This document shows positions 1 to 5,478 of a stretch of 8,674 nt of DNA, in pieces. Position 1 is the stretch's first letter; each line of letters opens with the position of its first letter. Below the pieces are notes generated by a model. That model had not been told where the DNA came from. It saw only the letters and a list, made by a program, of their open reading frames with translations, and did no database searches. Source of the stretch: Rhodospirillales bacterium (GTDB lineage: Bacteria > Pseudomonadota > Alphaproteobacteria > Acetobacterales > Acetobacteraceae); contig JAGWOU010000053.1 in assembly GCA_028870815.1 (NCBI GenBank), positions 1 to 8,674 of the forward strand, written 5' to 3'. The position numbers were made by a program, and so were the translations under genes.

Positions 1-277
1 AATAATTACCGCCAACATACAGCACGAGCTTTGGATTGGTGAGGTCGCCATGGAAGTCGGCCATGGAGTCCACTTCAGGAACGGTGAACTCAAACCCTTT
101 CTTTACCGCATCATTATTCTGGCCATGTTGCCAGGGAGGAAAAATCTTTTCGGCGTAATGCGGCGCTTCCGCTTTGCCATTCCACCCCGTGCTGGTTTGC
201 GCCTTGGCAGCTAATGGGGCAGCCGCCATCAGCACGGCCATAACCGTGCTGATGCAGGATCTCAAAGAAGGTTTCAT
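1..277 (-). CDS. Sec-exported periplasmic protein, N-terminal part only (runs off left edge)
   Basis: The visible 92 residues start with ATG at 277, preceded by AAGGAG at a good distance. The first 26 residues form a clear Sec signal peptide: Lys at position 2 and Arg at 6, a hydrophobic Val/Met/Ala/Leu core, and a cleavage site near AAKA|QT. The mature start contains Trp-rich and His-rich stretches and a segment reading DFHGDLTNPKLVLYVGGNY, which looks like the first beta strand and loop of a periplasmic type 2 substrate-binding fold. I associate this segment with molybdate-binding-like proteins, but only from memory. The gene follows the DsrE-like Tat gene by 27 bases on the same strand, so the two are probably cotranscribed and work together outside the cytoplasm. 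The substrate is unknown. Export is well supported; the binding-protein assignment is tentative. Confidence 0.6.
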   Translation of the reverse strand, partial: MKPSLRSCISTVMAVLMAAAPLAAKAQTSTGWNGKAEAPHYAEKIFPPWQHGQNNDAVKKGFEFTVPEVDSMADFHGDLTNPKLVLYVGGNY

Positions 278-304
278 GTGGAACTCCTTGGAGATGGGCG
301 CGCC

Positions 305-1129
305 TTATGCCGCCGCGATGTAATGGAAACCGGCTTGTTGAAGCTGCGGTATGGTACCCACCACGCCAGGGCTGAGCACCACACCGGGGATGAGGTGGTT
401 CGTCAGCTCGGCCGCCAGCGCCTCATGCGAAAGACTATCCGGGTTGATGGATTTTTTGATCAGCATCCCAGAGAACTCCCAGATCGCATTGTGGCAGCCC
501 ACAAACACAACACCGCGCTGCTGCAGAATTGCGATGCTGTCTCCAGCTGGGGAGAAGGGCCCAGCGGGATTTTCAAAATCTGCGGCGCTTTCCTGCACGT
601 CGGCCGGGCTGCCGATCAGGGTGTTGTGGCTGAATTTCCCCTTGGTGATGGACGGGAATTGATATTTGTCCCAGATGGTCTGATCATACAGCGCCAGATG
701 CGCTGGACCATGCGTTGCGGAAACCGCCAGAAAATTAGGATGCTTCCAAGACCAAATCTGCGCGTTCATGGAATTCCGCATGAGGTTCAGCCAAGGGCCA
801 GCGAGGTTGGTATTATCCCAAACCTGCTTCGGTCCGTTGCGATAGGCCAGCACCGCATTCAGTGCCTCGCTGTCCCATTCGTCGGGGTTGGTAAGGACCA
901 TCGGAACGGTCTTGAAATTCCGGCGGCGCGGCAGGGCGGCAAGCTTCTTCGTCAAGGCCGCCAAGGCCATCCCCGAAGATGATTCCAGGCCGCCAGTTTC
1001 GGTCGTGCTTGCATAAGCCGGCAATGCAGCCGCCGCTAGCCCGACAGCCCCGACCGAAACCCCAATTCCGCGGAGCAAGTCTCTACGATTTGCGCTTTGA
1101 GAGCCGCCCTTCTGTTCATGATCTGACAT
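305..1129 (-). CDS. Tat-exported DsrE-like protein (274 aa)
   Basis: I chose the ATG at 1129 because AGGAG lies 8 bases upstream and because it places a twin-arginine signal near the N-terminus (Arg-Arg at residues 15-16, then a Gly/Ala/Val-rich stretch ending near ALPAYA, residues 35-40). An ATG at 1201 would add 24 residues without a good ribosome binding site. The C-terminal half resembles the DsrE/DsrF sulfur-relay fold. It has an SATHGPAHLALYD strand (residues 137-149), a GVVFVGCHNA strand with Cys212, and a C-terminal PGVVGTIPQLQQAGFHYI segment (residues 254-271), where DsrE-like proteins have a Val-Pro-Gly-Val turn followed by a Leu-Gln-x-x-Gly-Tyr/Phe helix. Cys212 is the only cysteine in the mature part. 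The family is usually cytoplasmic and about 110-140 residues; this one is longer and Tat-exported, which implies folding, perhaps with a cofactor, before export. Its role is unknown. It leads the two-gene unit. Confidence 0.72.
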   Translation of the reverse strand: MSDHEQKGGSQSANRRDLLRGIGVSVGAVGLAAAALPAYASTTETGGLESSSGMALAALTKKLAALPRRRNFKTVPMVLTNPDEWDSEALNAVLAYRNGPKQVWDNTNLAGPWLNLMRNSMNAQIWSWKHPNFLAVSATHGPAHLALYDQTIWDKYQFPSITKGKFSHNTLIGSPADVQESAADFENPAGPFSPAGDSIAILQQRGVVFVGCHNAIWEFSGMLIKKSINPDSLSHEALAAELTNHLIPGVVLSPGVVGTIPQLQQAGFHYIAAA

Positions 1130-1467
1130 TTTGTTTCTCCTACCTTTTATTTGGTGGTTGCCAGACATGAGCAAGGCCGGTCTGTGTAGGGAGCCTGCCA
1201 TCTGGGAGTCGCATTATTAGATGATGGATGAATATTTAATAACTTATAATTCTTATTATATTAACAAATTTTTCCGAACGATCTGATTTCGCACCGAATG
1301 CCTCGATACTATTAGGCATCACAGATTCAAGGGCGGGCGTAGCTTGCGCTGGTTGCTGATTAGTGGGGCGAGTGCCACGGCCAAGCAATGCTTGTTATGC
1401 CAGGGAGTGTTTGGAAAGCGTCTAATTAACCTCTATAAAATATTGAATTATCTGAAAAATATTGCCC
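1130..1467. other. AT-rich leader upstream of the Tat gene; no gene seen
   Basis: No credible coding region on either strand. Bases 1211-1275 are strongly AT-rich, unlike the rest of the window, and read in the minus direction they contain a perfect TATAAT (1260-1255). I could not find a matching -35 element at 16-18 bases, so a promoter for the minus-strand gene pair probably lies here but cannot be pinned down. Confidence 0.4.
1297..1319. repeat. Inverted repeat AATGCCTC...TTAGGCAT, copy 1
   Basis: Arms ATGCCT (1298-1303) and AGGCAT (1314-1319) pair around a 10-base loop. The same flanking octamers, AATGCCTC and TTAGGCAT, recur at 4681-4699 with a shorter loop. The role is unknown; chance is possible because the arms are short. 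Confidence 0.35.
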
Positions 1468-1881
1468 GACATAAAGCTGCCAACACGGGTGCCAAATGAC
1501 GTAGGCGCGTAGGGCGCAGAGCGGAATTTTACATCGTGCGCCCGCCGCGGTCAGTCTCTCATGACACTTGTCGTGATTGGCTTGGATAACCTCAAAACCG
1601 TCAACGACGAGTTTGGTTATGTCGCAGGAGATCAACGCCTATTCTATAGCGGTCAATGTGATCCAAAACGTCATTCGTGACATCGCCATGGTCGTTCGGT
1701 TGCCGGAGACGAATTTGGTGTTATCCTATAGGATCTACATTCAATCTAAGAAATCCTACCCGCCCTCAATCGTAGCGTTGGCGTTATCGCTGATTAGGCC
1801 ATAGATAATGCTGCGCTTCGTCCCCGGCCGATGGATTAGGCAGGGCTTCGGGCAAAGACGCAATCTTATACCTATAGACAT
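1468..1881 (+). pseudogene. Decayed GGDEF (diguanylate cyclase) domain
   Basis: Reading the plus strand with frame changes recovers a whole GGDEF domain in order. An LPTR box (canonical LPNR) lies near 1477. ARRGQSLMTLVVIGLDNLK followed by TVNDEFGYVAGD lies at about 1540-1632. An amphipathic helix ending RDIAMVVR is in another frame (about 1632-1699). The signature loop AGDEFGVIL is at 1702-1728 (canonical GGDEF). SVGVIAD lies near 1774, and a C-terminal AGLRAKTQSYTYR at 1840-1878 matches the usual ALYRAKxxGRN ending. The main frame is broken by stops at 1510, 1729, 1747, 1795 and 1837, and at least two frameshifts fall between 1632 and 1701. The segment between the signature loop and the SVG strand is shortened. 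The first metal-binding Asp before the LDNLK helix appears to be Gly. Active proteins of this family make cyclic di-GMP; this copy cannot. No sensor domain or start codon is recognisable upstream. Confidence 0.75.
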
Positions 1882-1958
1882 TGCCAAGTTCGCAGGCAGC
1901 GCTGGCTCGGTTGGCCAGCGGGCCTCCAGTTCATCTTCCTGGACCCTGGAACGATCAT

Positions 1959-2266
1959 CTCATCTTTGACCATGTGGGCGGAAACCCGTCGGCGACAGCC
2001 AGAACCTGTGGCTTCTGCCTAGGGTTGAGGCTGGCTAGTTCCGCATTCGCGGAGTGATAGCGGGCGTTGCGCTGAGTCAGGGTGGTGTTACGCGCAGCGA
2101 TCTTGCCTTCCGAAACACCCCAAAGTCTCATGCCTACTAAATTGAGTTGCTTGCAGATTCGCACCGTACCCTCCTCGTCACCCGCGAGACTGGCCAAACC
2201 TCTGGCTGAATGATCTTTAAACACTCGCCCGCGCCCAAAGGGGAACGGCTTCCCGGGCGTCAGCAA
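1959..2266 (-). pseudogene. Serine recombinase (resolvase/invertase family) fragment
   Basis: Read on the minus strand, a segment of about 41 codons ending near 2080 aligns without gaps to the middle of the serine recombinase catalytic domain. ARGLASLAGDEEGTV corresponds to the family's AEALDRLSRDQEDVA, CKQLNLVGMRLWGVSEGKI corresponds to YKRLRFAGVRIVTLSEGEI. The match breaks after the SEGKI motif and resumes in another frame at 2018-1959 as AEATGSGCRRRVSA, comparable to AAKTHRGLRGRVEA. The N-terminal part with the nucleophilic serine and the DNA-binding C-terminus are both absent. So this is a remnant, probably of a mobile element or integrated phage. The family comparison is from memory of typical sequences, not from an alignment search. 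Confidence 0.55.
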
Positions 2267-2319
2267 AGCCAGATACGTAAGGAGGTATGCAAGACATTAC
2301 ATAAAAAGCAAAACCGAAA

Positions 2320-2349
2320 AAGACAAGGAAATGTAAAATAAAATATAAT
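2320..2349 (+). promoter_or_regulatory. Candidate sigma-70 promoter for the DUF302 gene
   Basis: A perfect TATAAT at 2344-2349 lies in an AT-rich stretch (2300-2370). AAGACA at 2320-2325 sits 18 bases upstream as a 4-of-6 match to TTGACA. It would give a leader of about 160 bases before the DUF302 start. Position and orientation fit, but AT-rich sequence produces such matches easily. Confidence 0.35.
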
Positions 2350-2518
2350 TAAAACAACAAGCTAAATAAGACACCAACTATGAATGAAGCTAAAGGCAGA
2401 AAGCGTCGTTTATTGTCGGTCTAAGAAGCAGTTGCTATTTCGAAAGACGCCGTCCAACCCAATTGAGTCTGGCGTGCGACGTCGAGCAGCAAATATACAA
2501 ACTGAGACGGAAAGGAAA

Positions 2519-2929
2519 ATGCCAATGACCTATCATTTTACGGCCATCATACAGATGCCCTTCGATGAGGCTGTGGAAAAAACAAAAGCTGCTTTGAAAC
2601 AGCATGGCTTTGGTGTGCTCACGACCATCGACGTGCAGACCACGTTGAAAGAAAAGCTTGGCGTGGAATTCAGGCCCTATCTCATTCTCGGCGCTTGCAA
2701 TCCGCAAATGGCATACAAGGCGCTGCAGGCTGAAGATAAGATCGGCACAATGTTGCCCTGCAATGTCATCCTACAGGACCGAGGCAGTGGCATGGTCGAG
2801 ATATCGGCCGTTGACCCGGTGGCCTCCATGAAGTCCATTGAAAATCCAGCTCTTGGCGAGGTTGCACAAAAAGTGCGAGACCAGTTGAAGGCCGTGATTA
2901 CCGACATTGCCGCCACCACAACGGCCTGA
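2519..2929 (+). CDS. DUF302 domain protein (136 aa)
   Basis: I chose the ATG at 2519 because AAGGA lies just upstream and the DUF302 fold begins directly after it; the frame is open further upstream (ATG at 2384), but those 45 residues are Arg/Lys-rich and unlike the family. The protein has the family's two hallmark segments, YLILGACNP (residues 54-62) and LPCNVIL (residues 79-85), each carrying one cysteine, and the expected length. There is no signal peptide, so it should be cytoplasmic. The function of DUF302 is not settled. These genes are often found near metal, heavy-metal-export or sulfur/redox genes, which fits the copper protein gene that follows 81 bases downstream on the same strand. 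An Ala/Thr-rich tail ends the protein. Family assignment is firm, role unknown. Confidence 0.85.
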   Translation: MPMTYHFTAIIQMPFDEAVEKTKAALKQHGFGVLTTIDVQTTLKEKLGVEFRPYLILGACNPQMAYKALQAEDKIGTMLPCNVILQDRGSGMVEISAVDPVASMKSIENPALGEVAQKVRDQLKAVITDIAATTTA

Positions 2930-2960
2930 TCTTTATACGCGCGCGGGCCCCGCGAGATGA

Positions 2961-2984
2961 TTTTGACATTTGTCAATGTCAAAA
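2961..2984. promoter_or_regulatory. Perfect 10-base inverted repeat, candidate operator before the copper protein gene
   Basis: TTTTGACATT (2961-2970) and AATGTCAAAA (2975-2984) are perfect complements with a TGTC spacer. The same stretch also contains TTGACA-TT-TGTCAA (2963-2976) and a second TGTCAA (2977-2982), so three half-sites overlap. It lies 26 bases upstream of the chosen start of the cupredoxin gene. The TTGACA half-site could also be a -35 element, but no good -10 follows at 16-18 bases. The binding protein is unknown. Confidence 0.5.
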
Positions 2985-3010
2985 CAGTTGGGGTGTGTAT
3001 TGTTGCACGC

Positions 3011-3691
3011 ATGTTCAAGCATCTGCCTCTTGCCTCTCGGCTGTCGGTTGTTGCGGTTGCCCTGCTTTCTGCGGGGGTTGCCTTTGCCCAGCCTGGCCCC
3101 GGCTGGGGACCTGGATATGGTATGGGCCCTGGTATGATGGGTGGCGGCATGATGGGGTGGGCAATGGGTAATTACCCCGTTACACCTAACTGGGGCGGCA
3201 AGGTTCTCAACTATGCTGACGCTCAAAGCTACATCCAGTACGGCCAGACACATGGCACGGTGGACGCCAAGGCCAACAGCGTCACCTTCACCGGCAATAA
3301 CGTGGTGATCAACCTCGTCGCCGTGCAGCCGGGATTTGAAGATCAGACATTCGAGTTGCATGGCCTCACCAATCCCACGATCATCGTGCCGCATGGCGCC
3401 AGCGTGCAATTCAATCTACTCAATATGGATCACGGCAATAACATGGAGCATACGGCGGTGATCACCAGAACGCCGCCGCCTTACCCCTACATGGCCATGA
3501 TGTATCTCGGCCCGCCCCAGGTGCAGCCCATGCCGGAACTCCCCTGGCGGAGCGATGGTGATGTGAAAGCCGCGCGGTATGCCGCGCTGGGCGAAACCTT
3601 CGTTGCAACCGAATCAGGTGAATACTGGTATGTTTGTCCTGCCCCGCAACATGCCCAGGAAGGTATGTATGGCAAGTTCATTGTACGTTGA
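3011..3691 (+). CDS. Rusticyanin-like type 1 copper protein, exported (226 aa)
   Basis: The ATG at 3011 gives a textbook Sec signal peptide (cleavage near AFA|QP, residues 24-28). An ATG at 2957 would lengthen it and run the gene through the inverted repeat; neither start has a strong ribosome binding site. Residues 27-53 are a Gly/Pro/Met-rich linker. The C-terminal half is a cupredoxin with the complete copper site: His147 in NNMEHTAVIT, then Cys209, His214 and Met219 in the loop YVCPAPQHAQEGMYGKFIV. The Cys-x4-His-x4-Met spacing and the TPPPYPY segment after the His strand match rusticyanin of Acidithiobacillus, the periplasmic electron carrier of acidophilic iron oxidation. The mature protein (about 200 residues) is longer than rusticyanin (155), mainly through the linker. 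It should be a blue, acid-stable electron carrier or copper-binding protein in the periplasm. The electron partner cannot be told from the window. Confidence 0.85.
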   Translation: MFKHLPLASRLSVVAVALLSAGVAFAQPGPGWGPGYGMGPGMMGGGMMGWAMGNYPVTPNWGGKVLNYADAQSYIQYGQTHGTVDAKANSVTFTGNNVVINLVAVQPGFEDQTFELHGLTNPTIIVPHGASVQFNLLNMDHGNNMEHTAVITRTPPPYPYMAMMYLGPPQVQPMPELPWRSDGDVKAARYAALGETFVATESGEYWYVCPAPQHAQEGMYGKFIVR

Positions 3692-3716
3692 CCAGGCTCA
3701 AGCAAGGAGCGCGTTT

Positions 3717-3809
3717 ATGTATCATGGGCGCTGGTTGTTTCATAAGCTCTACCGCATGTGGGCCTGTGCGAGTGTAGGGAGGCTGAAAGAACATAGAGAA
3801 GGCCATTAA
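3717..3809 (+). CDS. Possible small protein (30 aa), unknown function
   Basis: A short reading frame begins with ATG at 3717, preceded by AAGGAG (3704-3709) at an ideal 7-base distance, the best ribosome binding site in this cluster. It ends with TAA at 3807-3809, 5 bases before the first possible start of the next gene. The product is basic, with three Trp/Tyr-rich stretches, four His and one Cys (starts MYHGRWLFHKLYRMWACA). I do not recognise it. It could be a genuine small His-containing metal-related or membrane-associated protein, or a leader peptide that couples translation of the copper protein gene to the SHOCT gene. Confidence 0.4.
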   Translation: MYHGRWLFHKLYRMWACASVGRLKEHREGH

Positions 3810-3817
3810 CAAAGATG

Positions 3818-3822
3818 AGGAG
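3818..3822 (+). promoter_or_regulatory. Ribosome binding site that favours a GTG start
   Basis: AGGAG at 3818-3822 sits 7 bases before GTG at 3830 and overlaps the region just after the alternative ATG at 3815. The ATG has only GAAGG about 12 bases upstream, too far for strong initiation. This decides the start of the following gene in favour of GTG. Confidence 0.55.
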
Positions 3823-3829
3823 CAACATT

Positions 3830-4267
3830 GTGAAAGCGATTTTTCATAAGGCTGCAGCAGCTGGCTTGGCGCTGGCAGCGACCGTACCGGCAGCTTTGGC
3901 TGATTCGCCTGCGGCTGGCACGGTTGTTAATGGTATGGGTAATTTTCAGGGGCCGGGTTGGAGTGGTTATGGTCCGGGGCCATGGATGATGGGTGGTTGG
4001 GGCGGTGGCCCCATGATGGGATATGGCGGTTGGGGCGGTTATGGCGGGGGAGGTTGGATCATGATGATTTTTGGTGCGATGATCATCGCCGCGCTTTTGG
4101 TATTCATCTTTCGCTTATCTGCCTGGACGGCCCGCCCACCGCATCAGCCGATGCACCATAACCGCGCAAACTCGGCAGGGCTGCATGCGCTTGATGAACG
4201 CTATGCCCGTGGCGAGATCAACCGCGAAGAATATCTGCAAAAAAAGCGTGATATTCTTGAAGGATAA
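3830..4267 (+). CDS. Gly/Met/Trp-rich membrane protein with C-terminal SHOCT domain (145 aa)
   Basis: Starting at GTG 3830, residues 1-24 form a clean Sec signal peptide (cleavage near ALA|DSP). The ATG at 3815 would simply add five residues. Residues 36-76 are low-complexity Gly, Met, Trp and Tyr (GPGWSGYGPGPWMMGGWGGG and similar). Residues 77-96 form one membrane helix (IMMIFGAMIIAALLVFIFRL). A short His-rich segment (HQPMHHN) follows, then a SHOCT domain at about 118-144 with the typical LDERYARGEINREEYLQKK core. SHOCT is a short domain whose job is unclear and which often ends small membrane proteins. The Met/Gly-rich part closely resembles the linker of the adjacent copper protein, suggesting both contact the same periplasmic partner or bind copper by Met and His. 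The gene closes the cluster. Confidence 0.8.
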   Translation: MKAIFHKAAAAGLALAATVPAALADSPAAGTVVNGMGNFQGPGWSGYGPGPWMMGGWGGGPMMGYGGWGGYGGGGWIMMIFGAMIIAALLVFIFRLSAWTARPPHQPMHHNRANSAGLHALDERYARGEINREEYLQKKRDILEG

Positions 4268-4508
4268 TATTTTGGGAACAGATAGTCGCTCTAAGAAACG
4301 GCAATCTTATTAAATATTGTATATCTGGCGGAGTAAGATCGACGGCCATTGCGGACTGCTCCCGTGAAATCAGTAGTCGCCGAATTTCCGCATGCAGGAT
4401 AGGCTTGTCGGCAATATCAGAGCTACCATAATTAAGCCGGGATTTGCGAAGGTTAGTTCCTGCCTGCAAGGAGAACGATATGACTGTGTCAGGATGCAGC
4501 GTGAATGG
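4268..4508. other. Intergenic stretch, no convincing gene
   Basis: No supported gene. A minus-strand frame (4469-4218) is open for 83 codons, but I recognise nothing in it and it overlaps the end of the SHOCT gene. A plus-strand ATG at 4480 has a fine AAGGAG (4468-4473) and would encode 46 residues to a stop at 4618-4620. That frame overlaps the decayed AtzH-like gene antisense, so it may be the surviving 5' end of another lost gene. Confidence 0.35.
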
Positions 4509-4512
4509 TCAC

Positions 4513-4554
4513 TTAGCCGGCGGGCGGCTAACAAACGTTGGCGGTATCGCCGTT
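4513..4554. repeat. Two adjacent hairpins at the end of the AtzH-like remnant
   Basis: TTAGCCG (4513-4519) pairs with CGGCTAA (4525-4531) around a 5-base loop. Right after it, GGCG-GTAT-CGCC extends outward to AACG and GTT with a small bulge (about 4532-4554). Neither is followed by a T-run on either strand, so these are not standard intrinsic terminators. Confidence 0.35.
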
Positions 4555-4680
4555 AGCGAGTTTGGGATCGAGGCGCCGATGGGTACGGCATTGTCATACA
4601 AATTCTCCGCGACGCCGTAGTGGACGGTAAATTCGGACCGCCAGAACATCGCGTTTAGAATATCGACATCGTTGGCGATC

Positions 4681-4699
4681 AATGCCTCAATTTAGGCAT
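4681..4699. repeat. Inverted repeat AATGCCTC...TTAGGCAT, copy 2
   Basis: Arms ATGCCT (4682-4687) and AGGCAT (4694-4699) flank a 6-base loop. It shares both outer octamers with the copy at 1297-1319. It lies exactly where the AtzH-like remnant has its stop and appears to have lost residues. Confidence 0.35.
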
Positions 4700-4785
4700 G
4701 GACGTACGGAATATTAATTTCCGTCGAATGCAAAATTTTATTCCCTGTAGCGATGACATCTCGGACAGGCCGTTGATCGGACAAT

Positions 4786-5478
4786 CTACCCAGCCGTTGA
4801 CGATGACATGCAATGCTCCAGGCTTTTCTCGACCGCGGACAAACTCGCTGTCCAACCTACAATGGCCCCTTGGGCGCGGATCATGGCGAGGGTGGCCTGC
4901 TTGAATTCGGGGAAGTAACTCTCGGTTGCCTCCTCGACGAGCAAACATTCATAACCACGGTCGTTTGCTTCTCGCATCGTCGTCTGCACGCAAACTTCCG
5001 TGGTTACGCCACCAAAAACCAAAGTCGTGATTTGATGCGCCGCGAGATAGGTCGCCAGGTCCGTATTGTAGAACGCGCCTTTGCCTGGCTTGTCGATCAC
5101 GCGTTCTCCGTAGGCCGGCGCACAGTCCGCGACGATCGCGGCGCCAGGCTCGCCGGCAATCAGCACGCGGCCCATGGGCCCGTCATCACCGATGCGGAGC
5201 GCGGGGTTTCCGCGCGTCCGTTTTGAGACCGGGCAGTCGCTCAAATCCGGGCGATGCACTTCCCGCGTATGCAGAACCGGCATCTTGCAGGCACGGAAAA
5301 TCGCAAGCAGGCGCGCGCAGGCGGCGACGGCCGGTTGCAGCCGGCTCACGTCGTTCCCGAGTGCCGCGCCGAACCCTCCAGGGTCCAGAAAATCCTTCTG
5401 CATGTCGATCAAGATCAACGCCGTGCTGCCAAGCGGCAGGCGAAAGACGAATGGCTCGGCATCGATACGTACGATCAT
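4786..5478 (-). CDS. Isochorismatase-family cysteine hydrolase, second paralogue (230 aa); triuret- or ureide-type amidohydrolase candidate
   Basis: The ATG at 5478 overlaps the stop of the upstream biuret hydrolase-like gene by the 4-base ATGA, so translation is coupled. Longer starts would overlap deeply and are rejected. The cysteine hydrolase triad is complete: Asp25 in LILIDMQKDF, Lys130 in VIDKPGKGAF and Cys163 in GGVTTEVCVQTTMREANDRG. The protein also carries HTREVHRPDLSDCP (residues 70-83), shared with biuret hydrolases. It lacks the roughly 15-residue N-terminal extension and the RWRS segment of its neighbour, so its substrate probably differs. Cytoplasmic; it should cleave a C-N bond in a small amide such as triuret, biuret or another ureido compound. 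Triuret hydrolase (TrtA) belongs to this family and its product feeds the biuret pathway, which makes it an attractive guess, but the sequence alone does not fix the substrate. A Ser/Cys-containing tail ends the protein. Confidence 0.8.
   Translation of the reverse strand: MIVRIDAEPFVFRLPLGSTALILIDMQKDFLDPGGFGAALGNDVSRLQPAVAACARLLAIFRACKMPVLHTREVHRPDLSDCPVSKRTRGNPALRIGDDGPMGRVLIAGEPGAAIVADCAPAYGERVIDKPGKGAFYNTDLATYLAAHQITTLVFGGVTTEVCVQTTMREANDRGYECLLVEEATESYFPEFKQATLAMIRAQGAIVGWTASLSAVEKSLEHCMSSSTAG

Larger units (their letters stand above)
4509..4730 (-). pseudogene. Broken AtzH-like (DUF3225) gene
   Basis: On the minus strand from 4730, codons give STEINIPYVHA, a TAA stop, then EALIANDVDILNAMFWRSEF and TVHYGVAENLY. 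These match the N-terminal half of the DUF3225/AtzH family (an NTF2-like fold), whose members begin with EINLPEVxxEV, continue ALVxNDVxxLDxLFW and then VRYGxxENLYG. The TAA near 4696 and the missing helix after EINIP break the frame. After ENLY the family match is lost in this frame, and a weak match continues in another frame. No start codon is seen. AtzH is associated with the AtzE/AtzG amidase of the cyanuric acid and biuret pathway, so its place downstream of two cysteine hydrolases fits an operon that once continued in this direction. Confidence 0.6.

Noticed and set aside
278..982. Long plus-strand open frame of 234 codons
   Set aside because: Antisense shadow of the Tat-exported DsrE-like gene, no family signal and poor composition for a protein.
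1426..1804. Two open frames of about 70 codons, one on each strand, over the GGDEF fossil
   Set aside because: Both are explained by the decayed GGDEF domain; only the plus-strand one contains real family sequence, and only in part.
2281..2305. AAGGAGGT followed at once by an ATG near 2287
   Set aside because: The spacing is too short for initiation and the frame ends after five codons.
2942..2954. CGCGGG-C-CCCGCG palindrome after the DUF302 gene
   Set aside because: The loop is too short and no T-run follows, so it is not a terminator; GC-rich palindromes of this size are common.
4218..4469. 83-codon open frame on the minus strand between the SHOCT gene and the AtzH remnant
   Set aside because: No recognisable family, overlaps the end of a well-supported gene, and has no good ribosome binding site. 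A vague resemblance to transposase helices was not strong enough to report.
4480..4620. 46-codon plus-strand frame with a good AAGGAG before its ATG
   Set aside because: Antisense to the AtzH-like remnant, Gly/Ser/Thr-rich with no family signal; at best a truncated start of a lost gene.
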